Below, one piece after another: positions 33,102 through 43,115 of a stretch of DNA of 64,000 nucleotides. The position numbers and the translations under genes are program-made. Under the pieces are notes generated by a model that was given only the letters and a program-made list of their open reading frames with translations, searched no databases and was not told the origin of the DNA. The DNA is taken from positions 77,001 through 141,000 of the forward strand of contig JAKUDP010000025.1 in assembly GCA_022570795.1 (NCBI GenBank), read 5' to 3'. The DNA comes from Sphaerulina vaccinii. Lineage: Eukaryota; Ascomycota; Dothideomycetes; Mycosphaerellales; Mycosphaerellaceae. Every line of letters begins with the position of its first letter. The stretch's first letter is position 1.

Positions 33102-34157
33102 CTACAAGCAATACAGAGGGCACCATACGAAGCAATATGCCAATGTCGTCCACCCGACCGCATCGGTTGCCATATCGAGCCAATTTCTAGCTCGCGTTGC
33201 GAAGCTGTGTTCCCTCTCTAGTCGCCAAACGTCAGATTGATGCTTTGCATGCATTATCGCTAGCCATGCAGGCAAGTATGATAAGCAAGCAGCGAGTAGT
33301 GAAAACTGCGTCACACTGGGTCCATATGAGTCTTGACCTTTGCCAGAGACAAACCTCCAGCCTAGACACGACCACAAATAACTCGAAACGAGCACTCCTG
33401 CCGCAATGATGTGCAAATACAGCAGGAGCGAGAAGATCCAGTGATGCAGAATGAGTGCGCGTCCCTGCGCTGTTTGAGACAATCGAGGCCACACATACTT
33501 CCACACAAGCATTATCACCAGTGCAGCAAGGATCGTGTCGAAGACCTTCGGCATTTCGCCTTCCAGTCCCACGTCGACCAAGCCCGGCTCTTCGTGCGCC
33601 CATGAGTAGGCCGTTACAGCTACCATGAGTGACATGGAGCTGATCAATGGACCGGCATTTCTTCGCTCTGGAACGAAGCCTGAACACCCGAATATGGCCA
33701 GGAACCCGACAGCGTACAGTCTTATCGTCGTATATGGCTGCGGATCTGGACTTGGATCGAGGAGCAGCATACAACCCGCCGCTGTCAGAGTGGAAGCCCA
33801 GACATCCGCTTGTTGGACGAAGGAGTGATCCAGAACCAGAGCCAGGAACTCGGCGATGATGATGTTACTTTTGCATTGCTCAAGGACCAGGTCTCGGTGG
33901 CATGCGACTTGGCAGAAAGTGATAATGCGAAGGGCAAGGAGAATGTATGGCAGATATCGTCTTGCGGCTGCTAGGAAGGAGTCCTTACGTCGACGATTCG
34001 CTGTCTTGAAATAGACGACAGCGCTAGCTATGAGGAGTGGTAACGGCCATGCTGGGATGACGGCAAGTCCTAGATCCAGTCTAGGTAGTGAAGTTGTGGA
34101 TGTCCAGAGAGGTCGCACTGGAAATCCACGCATTGTGGAGGCCCTTCTCGGAGACAT
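33102..34157 (-). CDS. Predicted multi-pass membrane protein, unknown function
   Basis: Single open frame of 351 aa from ATG 34157, starting MSPRRASTMRGFPVRPLW. About eight hydrophobic segments are visible (for example GLAVIPAWPLPLLIASAVVY, LISSMSLMVAVTAYSW, VFDTILAALVIMLVWKYVW, WIFSLLLYLHIIAAGVLVSS). No transporter signature, ABC segment or enzyme motif is recognised. The C-terminus (TTLAYCFVWCPLYCL) may be altered by an undetected intron. A polytopic membrane protein specific to a limited group of fungi is the most that can be said. Confidence 0.6.
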   Translation of the reverse strand: MSPRRASTMRGFPVRPLWTSTTSLPRLDLGLAVIPAWPLPLLIASAVVYFKTANRRRKDSFLAAARRYLPYILLALRIITFCQVACHRDLVLEQCKSNIIIAEFLALVLDHSFVQQADVWASTLTAAGCMLLLDPSPDPQPYTTIRLYAVGFLAIFGCSGFVPERRNAGPLISSMSLMVAVTAYSWAHEEPGLVDVGLEGEMPKVFDTILAALVIMLVWKYVWPRLSQTAQGRALILHHWIFSLLLYLHIIAAGVLVSSYLWSCLGWRFVSGKGQDSYGPSVTQFSLLAACLSYLPAWLAIMHAKHQSDVWRLEREHSFATRARNWLDMATDAVGWTTLAYCFVWCPLYCL

Positions 34158-34653
34158 GATTGCAAGACTCTAGTGCCTTGTCTGGTCATGCAATGGCTCG
34201 GTGGTAGCTCGTGTATGGAGAAGGTAGTTGTGATAAAGACAGGCAGCCAGTTTCTGCAGATGCTGCGCCGCAAAGATCGGCAACGCGGTACATAAACTTT
34301 CTACTGTGGCAGATCAAGCCATTATTGTCCGACATAGCTTGCATCCTTTTGCCAAAACATCGGTTTCACTGCTCAGCGCTACATCTAGTATTACAGTAGC
34401 TTGGTGTTCAACACGCGGCTGAGAACATCACTAGTCTCCGCACTTTTCTCTTCCACGACTCCATCAGGACCTCATCTTTGGGCTCCTAAGTTTCTCCAGA
34501 ACATCACTCTCGTCCTTCAGCGGTACGTCTAGGACCACAGTGGCTTGGAATCCAGCTTGAACACGGAGAAGCCACTCATAATCTCAAGTCCCCAAGAGGC
34601 CATCAGAACCTTGTCTTTGTACTCCCACTGCTCCATGACCGTATCATCCTTTC
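34158..34653. other. Gap holding a diverged tandem repeat
   Basis: Between the membrane-protein start and the rrn11 stop. The right-hand half is a 144-bp tandem duplication, listed separately; 34158-34370 shows nothing else. Confidence 0.5.
34374..34645 (-). repeat. Diverged 144-bp tandem repeat with coding-like content
   Basis: Two copies begin at 34374 and 34518. The matching blocks are well spaced: CAGCGCTACATCTAG versus CAGCGGTACGTCTAG at their left ends, and the pair CCATCAGGACCTCATCTTTG / CCATCAGAACCTTGTCTTTG about 105 bp further on in each. On the minus strand both copies can be read as E-(P/Y)-KD-(E/K)-VLM-(E/A)-SW. The frame then stays open longer in the copy next to rrn11, ending at 34529. 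This points to duplication of a once-coding segment. Confidence 0.65.
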
Positions 34654-35964
34654 TCAGTCTGCGCTCGAGACATTCGTACAGAAACGAATGGTTGGCGTTT
34701 CGCTTTCTAGAAATGCAAGATTCTCTGGCGATAGTTCCAATTTCATACTCAGTACTCTTTGAAAGGTCTCCTTAGCTTTAGTATGCTCCTGACGTGCTTG
34801 CATTTGGTGCCGACTCTTCGAGAATTGTGAGTCTACTATTTCATCTTTCTCGTCCTCATTCTCGTCCGAGCCATCGCCTTTCATGTCAGCCAGCGTCCTG
34901 TGCAGATCCGCAAGCCATAAGCTGACCATGCCTCTAGTCTCCACCAGCAGCTCAACATTGGTGTCATGTGGAGGGCTAACGAGCAATTCGTCCAAGCCCC
35001 GCGCGATTGGTGTCACTTCGTGCAGCTCACGATAGCGGATCTGGCGAAGTGCTCGTCTTGGCAGCGAGCTATCACTGTGCACACTTTGCATGTCATCGAG
35101 ATCTGAAGTTTCTGTTGTGTCTGCTAAAGCTACAAGCTTCTGGCGTGCGCGCTTCGATCGGTCTTGTACTTCATAGATCCAAATATCATACATTGCCACA
35201 TAGATAGCTCCAGCGGTGACGGCGGAGTGATCCGACCTCCAATATCGTGGGTACTGTTGAATGAGGTGCCCATAAAATGCTCGTGCTAGCTCGAAGTTTC
35301 TGTCCGGGATCACAATTTCTCGTGGTGACACTGTATTGTGAGAGTCGTCGTCAGTGTCAGTCGCATTGCCATCGAGGGTCTGGCCCTTTCGCATCAGTAG
35401 CTCCGCCCCAATCACCCATCGGCCGTTCTTCCTGATATCCAGAGCAGTCTGACTAGTCTCAGTGCGCAGTATCAATCCCCACACTCTCGTCGCTCGCTCC
35501 CAGTCCTGATTGAGCATACATTTGTGCAGGATTGCAGTCAGATTATCGACATGTCGGCCATTCAGTGATCCGAGAGGGTCAGCTGGCTTCTTTTTTGGCA
35601 CGTATATCGGAGGATTGATCTTTGCCAATTCTTCCTCCACAACAGCCTCCTTGATAGCAGCATGAAGAAAGCTGCCTCCGGGTAGAGGTGTCTCCCGTGA
35701 CCAGCCAGCGACATAGTACGGATCCTTCTTATTGACTGGGTGCAGGACGCGTGGCTGCTCTTCTGCAATAGTCTCGAGCTTCACTGGTGCAGAGTGCTCG
35801 TGCTTTGATTCCTGCTTGCCACTTTCTACCTCTTCGTGCTCTTCATCTTCGTCACTGTCAGGATCTGCACTTCGCTTGCGTTTGCGCCCACGTCTCTGCT
35901 CGCGTGTGAGGAATGCGATCTGCGACGACTTGTGCAGCCTGTAGACAGGCGCATAAGACGCCAT
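34654..35964 (-). CDS. rrn11: RNA polymerase I initiation factor, Rrn11-like
   Basis: 436 aa from ATG 35964 (MASYAPVYRLHKSSQIAFL). The defining segment of the Rrn11 family, HVDNLTAILHKCMLNQDWER followed by ATRVWGLILRTE, lies about residue 120-155. An acidic, KR-rich N-terminus (REQRRGRKRKRSADPDSDED) fits a nuclear protein. Later come ARAFYGHLIQQYPRYW, VSPPHDTNVELLVETRGMVSLWLADLHRTL and a coiled-coil-like KAKETFQRVL. Rrn11 is part of core factor, which recruits RNA polymerase I to rDNA promoters. The C-terminus is uncertain: just before the stop, another frame continues with RFLYECLERRLRKDD and onward to 34529, so a frameshift or unusual splice may have changed the ending. I found no GT-AG pair that joins the two frames. 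Confidence 0.78.
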   Translation of the reverse strand: MASYAPVYRLHKSSQIAFLTREQRRGRKRKRSADPDSDEDEEHEEVESGKQESKHEHSAPVKLETIAEEQPRVLHPVNKKDPYYVAGWSRETPLPGGSFLHAAIKEAVVEEELAKINPPIYVPKKKPADPLGSLNGRHVDNLTAILHKCMLNQDWERATRVWGLILRTETSQTALDIRKNGRWVIGAELLMRKGQTLDGNATDTDDDSHNTVSPREIVIPDRNFELARAFYGHLIQQYPRYWRSDHSAVTAGAIYVAMYDIWIYEVQDRSKRARQKLVALADTTETSDLDDMQSVHSDSSLPRRALRQIRYRELHEVTPIARGLDELLVSPPHDTNVELLVETRGMVSLWLADLHRTLADMKGDGSDENEDEKDEIVDSQFSKSRHQMQARQEHTKAKETFQRVLSMKLELSPENLAFLESETPTIRFCTNVSSAD

Positions 35965-36627
35965 TTCGTCTTGTGCTTCACACCTTCGGAGTTGCAAGCT
36001 ATCCACTCGGCAAATTACACATGTCAACGAGCAACTCGCACGCACGTAAGCCGACACTCTATCCCAGAAGACACCCTGCTGTATTGTGCAGTTTCAGACC
36101 ACGACGACGTGTGTGCGATGTGGTCGCGCTGTCGCAAAACTGAAAATTGTGCCGTCCAGAGTCAGCAGGATGCGCCTGGGATGTGACCGATTTCCAGAGG
36201 TGAAGTCGTCGCCGTGCGAACGTGCGACAGTAGTGTAGAGTGGTGGTGAGGACGAAAAGTGTCGTGCAACGGAAGAATCTAGGCCTTTTTGATCAACATA
36301 CATGTGCCAGAGGTTGTGCAAGGATGCTAGTTTCATACTAGAAAATCAGACCAATTAAATTCGCCACCGCGATCTCTTAGCCTGCCTTGACCGACCCGCA
36401 GCCCGCAGCATAGCCATCCATCTACATGCTCGGTCACTAGATCAGCTGTCCACTCTGATCAACCACCACAACACGCCGACATTACTCGCTCTCCCCTACA
36501 CAGCCACTGTCGCCTCTCTGTCTTCTCTTCCCGGTCGTCGCATCTGCTGTTGGTCACCGAGGACTAGCAACGGAGAAGGAGGATATGGGCGTATAACGCG
36601 GGACGCAGACGGCATCCCAGAGCTGAG
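35965..36627. promoter_or_regulatory. Divergent promoter region, rrn11 and RING ligase
   Basis: About 0.66 kb between two start codons. The right half (36420-36600) is pyrimidine-rich with CTCTCC/CTCTTC words, as in many fungal promoters and 5' leaders. No gene is supported inside. Confidence 0.5.
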
Positions 36628-38955
36628 ATGGGTCAAGGAGCCTCACGACAATCCGCTGAGCAGACGACGACGACCACCGCCCGAGCCCAGCGGAGCACCA
36701 CAGCACCGTCTGTCGATCATGACAGCTTACTCGAGAATACGTCGCGGCGGCGGCGACGAGCCAACACCAACCGCCTCTCTCAGCTGTTCCGCTCCGGCGA
36801 TGACGAAAGCCTACAGTCGTCGCGGCCAGCCGACTCTGCCATGTCTGTGCCCGGTCGCCGCGGCACTCTAGTACGGCGGACTCGATCGCGGTTCGCTGAG
36901 CTGCTGCACCGAAATAGCAGTACCACCTCCCGACCCTTCTTCTCGCAGACATTCCAACGTGCGCAGTCCTCCCGAAGTGCTGCCCATGACAGTCACAACG
37001 AAGACGACGAGGACTTCTTCGAACCGCCTCGGCTGCCCTCTATAGACATGTCTACTGTCTTCGAAGACGACACAGCATTCGGCTCACACGTCGAGCCTGT
37101 GCCGTCAAGCAGCAGAAGCGAGGCCTCGAGTCGCGTGCCTGGGAGACGATTGCATTTCAGGCCGGACCGACCTCTCAGACAGTTCACATCCTCACTCCGA
37201 CGACGTCGATCCCCCGGACCTGCCTCATCAGTGTCGAGTATGCGGCCCGGCAGAAGTGAAGACCAGGCGGCAATGCTGAGTAGACTGCTGAGTGTGGCGG
37301 CGGCAGCAACTGCGGCGACACTCATGGGTGACGATCACAATGCACTGCGCGAAGCAAGAAGCTTGACAGGCAGCACGGGACTGGGCGATCTAGGTGGTAA
37401 TGGAGAAGATGGCAGCTTTGACGGCTTCTTGCGTGCTCTACAGAATGGGAGAATAGCATCTGCCCTCCGACAGGGCAGCGGTGAGGGCGAAGGCGAGTCA
37501 GGCACTCCTGGAGCTCCTTTGAACTTCTTTCGTATGTTTCGCTTTGGTGCATCTGAGCCCGCAGAACCTACAATTGGCGACAACGGGCAGCCCGCGGAGA
37601 GTGAAGGACGAATGGTGCCCATCATCATAGTAGGTATACGGTCCATCTCGCCCAACTCCAGCTCAGGTACTGGCTCGCCGAGCGAGGACCTACCTCCATT
37701 CATCGACGCGCTCGGCAACTTCCCATCACCTCTACCGGCACATGCTCTGGGTACACATGGCCACGACAGCATTGACTCGATACTACGCCCACCACAGAAC
37801 GGCACATCCTTCAGACATCGGAGGAGAGCAAGCATGGGCGGCTTCGGCATGGGTAGAAGCAGGCTGAGCGATCGAATGGACGATCAGCGAGATCATCGTT
37901 CACCGGACAGGATCGAAAGGGGAAGACAGCGCCCTTGGAGTGTCGCAAGCTCGAGTTCGAACAACTTTGAGCCGAGACCACCGCCTGCAACACCTGCAAC
38001 AACCGCAAGCCCTGAGCTCAGCCGCATTCCCAGTAGAAGCAGCACTCCGAGTCATTCGAGACCTACCTCATTGGTGGCTAACAGCATGCGCGACTTTGAC
38101 ATGTCTCGGCGAAACAGCACTTTGCACAGATCTGCTGCAAGCCCGCTGAGTTCGCATACTGAAGAGACAGCATCAATACGCTCAACACATTCTGGCACGG
38201 GTCTTCTAGGCGATAATGAGCCGTATCGGATACATCGTCGATCAGACACTGCTCCAAACATACACTATCCTCGTTTCGCATCCGGTCATCCTCGCCGCAA
38301 TGGCGTTGTTGAGCCAGACAACTTGCCACCACTCACGCGGTCGTCGACGGGTGGCACGGACGCGACTAGCGAACACCGAAACAGTAACAGTGACTCTCGC
38401 AGCTGGATCATCTACGTCCTCGGTGGCTCTTACCCAGAGAACCACCCTATCCTTACCACACCTAGTCTGTTCACCGAGAACCCAACATACGAGGACATGA
38501 TGCTACTATCTGCTCTACTTGGACCTGCCAAGGCTCCCGTCGCGACCGAGGACGACGTACAGAGCGCCGGTGGCGTCTACAATATCGATACTGTGAACAT
38601 GTCAGAAGACGCCGCCAAGACAGCACAACTCGTTGCAACTGCTGCAGAAGGCGGAGAACAGGTCATGCTCGACGCCGACCAGCGCTGCCTTGTTTGCTTG
38701 TGTGATTTCGAAGTCAAGGATGTTGCACGCAAACTTGTCAAGTGCAACCATTTGTTTCACAAGGAGTGCATTGACCAGTGGCTGACTACTGGTCGTAACT
38801 CCTGCCCACTTTGCCGCGAGACCGGGGTCGATGCGGTCAAGAGCGAGAACGAGAATGAAGAAGACGGTGCTACTTCGGTCACAGCAGACCACAGCAATTC
38901 GAGTAGTGAAACCGCAACTGGCGCGCAAGAAGTGCCAGAATTGGGAGGCTCGTAG
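36628..38955 (+). CDS. RING-H2 finger protein, probable E3 ubiquitin ligase
   Basis: Single exon, 775 aa. The C-terminal RING-H2 domain (about residues 688-735) has the full C3H2C3 ligand set: CLVCLCDFEVKDVARKLVKC, then NHLFHKECIDQW and CPLC. Such domains recruit E2 enzymes for ubiquitin transfer. The N-terminus MGQGASRQ begins with Gly at position 2 and Ser at position 6, a good N-myristoylation signal, suggesting membrane attachment. The 650 residues between are low-complexity, Ser/Arg/Pro-rich and probably disordered, with many phosphorylation-type motifs (RRRRANTNRLSQL, RRRSPGPASS). A short conserved-looking block SRSWIIYVLGGSYPENHPIL precedes the RING. Substrates are unknown. Confidence 0.88.
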   Translation: MGQGASRQSAEQTTTTTARAQRSTTAPSVDHDSLLENTSRRRRRANTNRLSQLFRSGDDESLQSSRPADSAMSVPGRRGTLVRRTRSRFAELLHRNSSTTSRPFFSQTFQRAQSSRSAAHDSHNEDDEDFFEPPRLPSIDMSTVFEDDTAFGSHVEPVPSSSRSEASSRVPGRRLHFRPDRPLRQFTSSLRRRRSPGPASSVSSMRPGRSEDQAAMLSRLLSVAAAATAATLMGDDHNALREARSLTGSTGLGDLGGNGEDGSFDGFLRALQNGRIASALRQGSGEGEGESGTPGAPLNFFRMFRFGASEPAEPTIGDNGQPAESEGRMVPIIIVGIRSISPNSSSGTGSPSEDLPPFIDALGNFPSPLPAHALGTHGHDSIDSILRPPQNGTSFRHRRRASMGGFGMGRSRLSDRMDDQRDHRSPDRIERGRQRPWSVASSSSNNFEPRPPPATPATTASPELSRIPSRSSTPSHSRPTSLVANSMRDFDMSRRNSTLHRSAASPLSSHTEETASIRSTHSGTGLLGDNEPYRIHRRSDTAPNIHYPRFASGHPRRNGVVEPDNLPPLTRSSTGGTDATSEHRNSNSDSRSWIIYVLGGSYPENHPILTTPSLFTENPTYEDMMLLSALLGPAKAPVATEDDVQSAGGVYNIDTVNMSEDAAKTAQLVATAAEGGEQVMLDADQRCLVCLCDFEVKDVARKLVKCNHLFHKECIDQWLTTGRNSCPLCRETGVDAVKSENENEEDGATSVTADHSNSSSETATGAQEVPELGGS

Positions 38956-40055
38956 GATGAGCCCACTTTTACAACCCGGGAGCAGCGATTGATGGCTTTG
39001 TGCGGCACCATGCATTTCGAAGATACCCGATCGTTCGTTAGAATTGAGGATACCACGGAGAGGTATCATATACAGTGTCTTTTCCGGTGTAACTTGCATG
39101 GCGTTGGGCTTGGGATGGATGAAGATGTTTTACACAGCGAGCGAAGTGCTTTGAAGAGGCATGTGGACCTCGCGGCGGTTATGGTGCTTTCTCACCACTG
39201 CCAACGTGGACTCATACAGGAGGAGATAATGGCGATGCGGTCTCCTACAAACTACTCACGATATCACGAATTGCTGGAAGACTGGGCCTGCATACATAGT
39301 ATGGATCCGTAGCAGAGAGCTTCTCTGGCGGAGCATAGCATCAGAATTGAGCGAATGTTGCTCTGCTGTACAATCTCCTCACCGCTCTCTCCCCGCCGTT
39401 CTTATACGACCCCACCAGTTCCCGTAGCCTTGGCATGTCAATAGACGACTTCGCGTTCTTTCTGTTTTCTCTGAGTTGACATAAACATTGTATCGCGACA
39501 TGCTTTCATCGCCCTCGTGAATCCCGTTACTTCGGCCATGACCATGGTCATTGACACTTGGGCCATTGCAATGCCGCGGAGAGACGCCTTTCAACCTAAC
39601 CGCTCAGCACAACCACTCTTGGCCGACTGACAGAATCATCGGTATGGTCGACAAGCGCGAAAGCATCGATTGCCATGCTCGCGGCGAGCAATCGCAGGTC
39701 GAAAAGCTTTCTGACAGACTTGGTCGATGGCTCTACGCTCTATCTGGACGCGGGATACCCTGGTGTTCGCGCTTTGACAGAGATGATTGCGGGACATTCA
39801 CGACTTCCAGCCTCCGACTGCTTGCCACTAGCCATATTCCCGTGGCATTGTCATCTACTCAGCGTCTTAACATGGCCACATGCTTGGGCTTTGTGAGTAG
39901 GTACTGTTACAGATTCTATGCCGAATCCGGAGAAGAAGCTCAAAGCCACTTCTTTGTCAAGTATCAAGAACAAGTGGGCAAGACGGTATGCCGCCGATGA
40001 CACTTTCGTTCTGTGCTAACCCACATTCGCGGCATCGCCAGACACTAACCTTACG
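38956..40055. other. 1.1-kb gap, no supported gene
   Basis: Follows the RING gene. Overlapping frames at 39551-40000 and 39675-39896 are without recognisable motif and the longer starts at a non-ATG codon. A short unannotated gene here is possible but not supported. Confidence 0.35.
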
Positions 40056-41260
40056 ATGACAACCCGTGTGTTAGTCTCACACGAGGCTCATCAAGATGAA
40101 CTATCACGCCTCTCAGCTGGGGAGCTCCTCAACAGAGTCGATGTCGATTACAATAAGATCAGCGTCAGCGATCTGCTCAGTATGCTGGGAAGTGCTGCCA
40201 CTTTACAGGAGAGCATTGCCGCACTTCGAGCAAGTGGAGCTAAGACACAAATCGGTGGTCCCCGAAATCGACCTGCACTCCAAGCCGCTGACACAGCCGC
40301 CACTGCCTTGAACTCATTCATCAGCGAGCTGTGGGATCTTGTACCTGTGCAACAGCGACCGACAATTGGCCAAGCCGCTACCCAAGTCACAAATATCCCC
40401 GAACTCCTCGAGATGATTTTGATGCAAGCAGCGCCTGAGACTGTCCTGGCTGCCAGACGTGTGAGCGGCCACTGGAGGCAATTGGTAGAGAATTCACCAC
40501 GCTTGAACAGAGACAACCTGACTCTCTCCAATTGGCCTACCCAACCGTGGCGTTACTACAGCCCATTCGAAGACTACAGTGGCCGCCTTCTCAAAGACGA
40601 GGATGCCGAAGACCCCAGGCCGACCAGACGAGCACACGATTTCTGGTTCAAACCAAGCAAAGACTTCCCTGGAATTACCTACATGACAAGCATGCAATGG
40701 CAGGCTACCTGGAACTTCAATATCTTGCAGCCAGTCTATAACAGGATATTTGTCCATATCACGATTCACAGCCCATGGACAACACGGATCCCTGCATACC
40801 TCCAGCCGATTTTTCAATGTTCATCTGTCAACCCAGATTGTTGTCCAGAAATTGCAGCGGCGTTCATCCGAATAACTATGACCCTCCACAACAAGAGCAA
40901 CCTGCCACCGCAGCCAGTGCCACGGGCTTGACACTGAGGGACTTGTGGGTCGACGCTCATCAAAGACTGATCAATGTCAATGCCTATACGCTGTTCAGAG
41001 ACGAAACGCTAGCTGAGGCCAGGATCAGGAGGACCGTGACTTATTGGGCCCAGATCACTTTGGACCCAAGAGATCCTATCATGCTAGACCGGCAGAAAGT
41101 TGTTGTTGACCTGGTGGCCGCAAAGGAGGTAAGACGTGTCAACAGGATACTGCGGGGAGCCTCAGGTTCCGACTCTGGGGACAGTGTCGACTACTTCGAT
41201 GAGGCTGATGTGATTCTTTCTCCGATGACTGAGTTCACGAGTGGGAGTGATTCGAATTGA
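40056..41260 (+). CDS. F-box-like protein, frame change near 40780-40815
   Basis: The first frame (from ATG 40056) has an F-box-like stretch, TNIPELLEMILMQAAPETVL followed by AARRVSGHWRQLVENSPRL, around residues 118-155, typical of fungal lineage-expanded F-box proteins. It continues through THIHSPWTTRIPA-type sequence. The similar family pattern (a segment ending in MFICQP, where relatives have MLLTQPP) then appears in a different frame, which runs on to 41260 (GLTLRDLWVDAHQRLINVNA, TYWAQITLDPRD, ending TSGSDSN). No clear GT-AG intron reconciles the frames, so this is either a frameshifted gene or an unrecognised splice. F-box proteins bring substrates to SCF ubiquitin ligases; the substrate here is unknown. 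Confidence 0.55.
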
Positions 41261-41346
41261 TGGCAGATGGCTTAGACAGCACGAGAAAAAGGAAGATGGA
41301 GACCGTTGAACAGAGTGTGCTGGCAGACTCGTGTTTCTTGAGCCTT

Positions 41347-42135
41347 CTAGTATCCATACCAACCATATTTGACATTCTCTCCAACTTCCATAATCTTTCT
41401 CGCTTCGATACTGCTCCTCTCACCACTCATCACTCTTCCGCGGGGTCTTTGCTTATACCCACCCTTGCCCCAAGTATCTCGATCAAGGACGTATTCGAAA
41501 TCGACCTCTGCGCCTCTGCGATTTGGATCATCGAATCTGTCCAGCCAGCGATTCAATTGTGCTCTTGTGCTCGTTTTTGTGTGCGAGTAGGTGAGAGTGA
41601 TTCTAATGATGCGCTTCTTAGGTGCAGAGGGATTCGAGACGTTTTCCTTCACAGGAGTCAAGGGTTGTCGCGAATCGTGCCTTGCGCAGCATCTATTCCG
41701 GAACCGAGCCACCTCGTCCTGCCTGGCTTGTTCTTTTACAGCCAATTCTTCGGTGGACTTCTCGAACTTCTTGAATTGTGCTTCGGAGAGACGATTGAGG
41801 AACGTGACCACATGCGCAAAGTTATGGTTTCGGACTGTGGTTTTGATCACAGGAGCATAGAAAAGTACGGCGTCCAGGAACTCCTCACAGATCTGGTTGT
41901 TTACTCCCACGAGACCGCATTTGGTGGCGAGACTTTGGTTGCGTAATGTAGTAGCCGTGGAGTCAGCTTCGACGATATGTCGGTAGACCTCATCTCGAAG
42001 CTCTCGTGGAAGCTTGAGGAAGGGAAAGTGGGTCTTGTCATCTTGTCGTGGGCGCTTCGCTCGATACCATTTGGGTTCCTCTTCTTCTTGTGGTGGTGCT
42101 GGTCTCTTGCGTGGGGTTGCACGGGTTCTTGCCAT
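41347..42135 (-). CDS. F-box-like (LPRELRDEVY-type) hypothetical protein
   Basis: 262 aa from ATG 42135; the frame extends to 42279 only without ATG. A basic N-terminus MARTRATPRKRPAPPQEEEE suggests nuclear location. It is followed by FPFLKLPRELRDEVYRHIVE, the opening of a common fungal F-box-like domain. Then comes a helical region rich in charged residues (QFKKFEKSTEELAVKEQARQ) that may form a coiled coil. The C-terminus (EARKIMEVGENVKYGWYGY) is not recognised. It runs convergent with the F-box gene on its left, with less than 100 bp between the two stops. Function unknown. Confidence 0.65.
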   Translation of the reverse strand: MARTRATPRKRPAPPQEEEEPKWYRAKRPRQDDKTHFPFLKLPRELRDEVYRHIVEADSTATTLRNQSLATKCGLVGVNNQICEEFLDAVLFYAPVIKTTVRNHNFAHVVTFLNRLSEAQFKKFEKSTEELAVKEQARQDEVARFRNRCCARHDSRQPLTPVKENVSNPSAPKKRIIRITLTYSHTKTSTRAQLNRWLDRFDDPNRRGAEVDFEYVLDRDTWGKGGYKQRPRGRVMSGERSSIEARKIMEVGENVKYGWYGY

Positions 42136-42421
42136 GTTTGGAGATGTGAGATTATCATCAATGGCGAGAAGATCTTGAATACTTATATGCTTGCTGTTAG
42201 AGGTGCCACCTTCAGGCCACAATGCCACTGGTGAGACTAGCGCAGGCAACAGCGCCAATGCCAAGAGTCCATCCTTCACCTGTCAGATCATGATGAGGCA
42301 TGTAGCCTAGCAGGAATAAAGCTGCTCATTTGCGGACATCCCCACGTAGCGAGAGCTGCGTGCTCCGAGACTTATATCGATACAATGACACCCCACTCGC
42401 CGGCCTCGCTCCACTATCCTC

Positions 42422-42792
42422 CTAATATGCTGGCGGTGGTGGTGGCGTGGCCATAGTGCCATAGCCCTTCGGACCTCCCGATTGCACATTTGACGAATAG
42501 ATTCCTGGCGCCGGGCCGTCAGGTTGGTAGCCTTGCTGTGCTTGCTCTTTGCGGGAGTAGTAGACGTATTCAAGGTAGAAGGCATGGATGTGGCCTGGGA
42601 AATAACCGAGAATTGTTAAACAGATGTTGATGAAGACTAGAGAAGGAGAAGGAGTTAGCAGTGCTCTATCGTTTCGACTGAGTTGTTGATAGATAGGATG
42701 GACGTACGGTCAGCGCCGCAGCCTGCAACACAGTAAACGCCGACCGGAGGCAGAAAAATGGTCAGGATGACCAGGATGATGGCGGAAATCAT
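42422..42792 (-). CDS. Pmp3/UPF0057-family small membrane proteolipid
   Basis: Exons 42792-42708 and 42636-42422 (intron GTACGT...TCTAG) give 99 aa. Two membrane helices, MISAIILVILTIFLPPVGVY and INICLTILGYFPGHIHAFYL, flank the family signature CVAGCGADLFINICLTILGY. A cytosolic tail is rich in Tyr, Gly and Pro (GTMATPPPPPAY). Pmp3 proteins sit in the plasma membrane and affect membrane potential and cation tolerance in yeast. No other ATG occurs upstream before the neighbouring gene, which settles the start. The longer tail compared with yeast Pmp3 (55 aa) is like Sna-type relatives. Confidence 0.9.
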
Positions 42793-43115
42793 GACGTCGG
42801 CTTCGTCGGCGCGTGCTTTGTTCTGTTGGCGGTAGGGTCGATGCAAATAGTCAGTCGGAGGTGTTTGTTCTTTGGTATCAGGTTGATGGTGATGGTGGCA
42901 AGGCAAACAGGGCAGGGCAGGGCAGGGCGCGTAATCGTAATAGGTACGGAGCGGAGGTAGAGGTTCAATTTATCGATAAGAAAGTGGATACTCGGGCCGA
43001 TCAACTCCGATCAGGGAAGGCGCGCTAGGCTAGTAACTTTTTGAGAAGCAGAAGTCGCGACTGAGAAGAACGTTGAACGCATCAACTTCAACATAGATAC
43101 CATACCACCGCCAGC
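42793..43115. promoter_or_regulatory. Compact divergent promoter, pmp3-like gene and utp23
   Basis: 323 bp between start codons. At about 42907-42927 the plus strand has GGGCA repeated so that four GGG runs are separated by CA, a textbook two-base-loop G-quadruplex pattern. It lies on the template side for the pmp3-like 5' leader and upstream of utp23. Confidence 0.6.

Noticed and set aside
39551..40000. 150-codon plus-strand frame upstream of the F-box-like gene
   Set aside because: Starts at a non-ATG codon, overlaps another open frame, and shows no recognisable domain; kept as unassigned gap.
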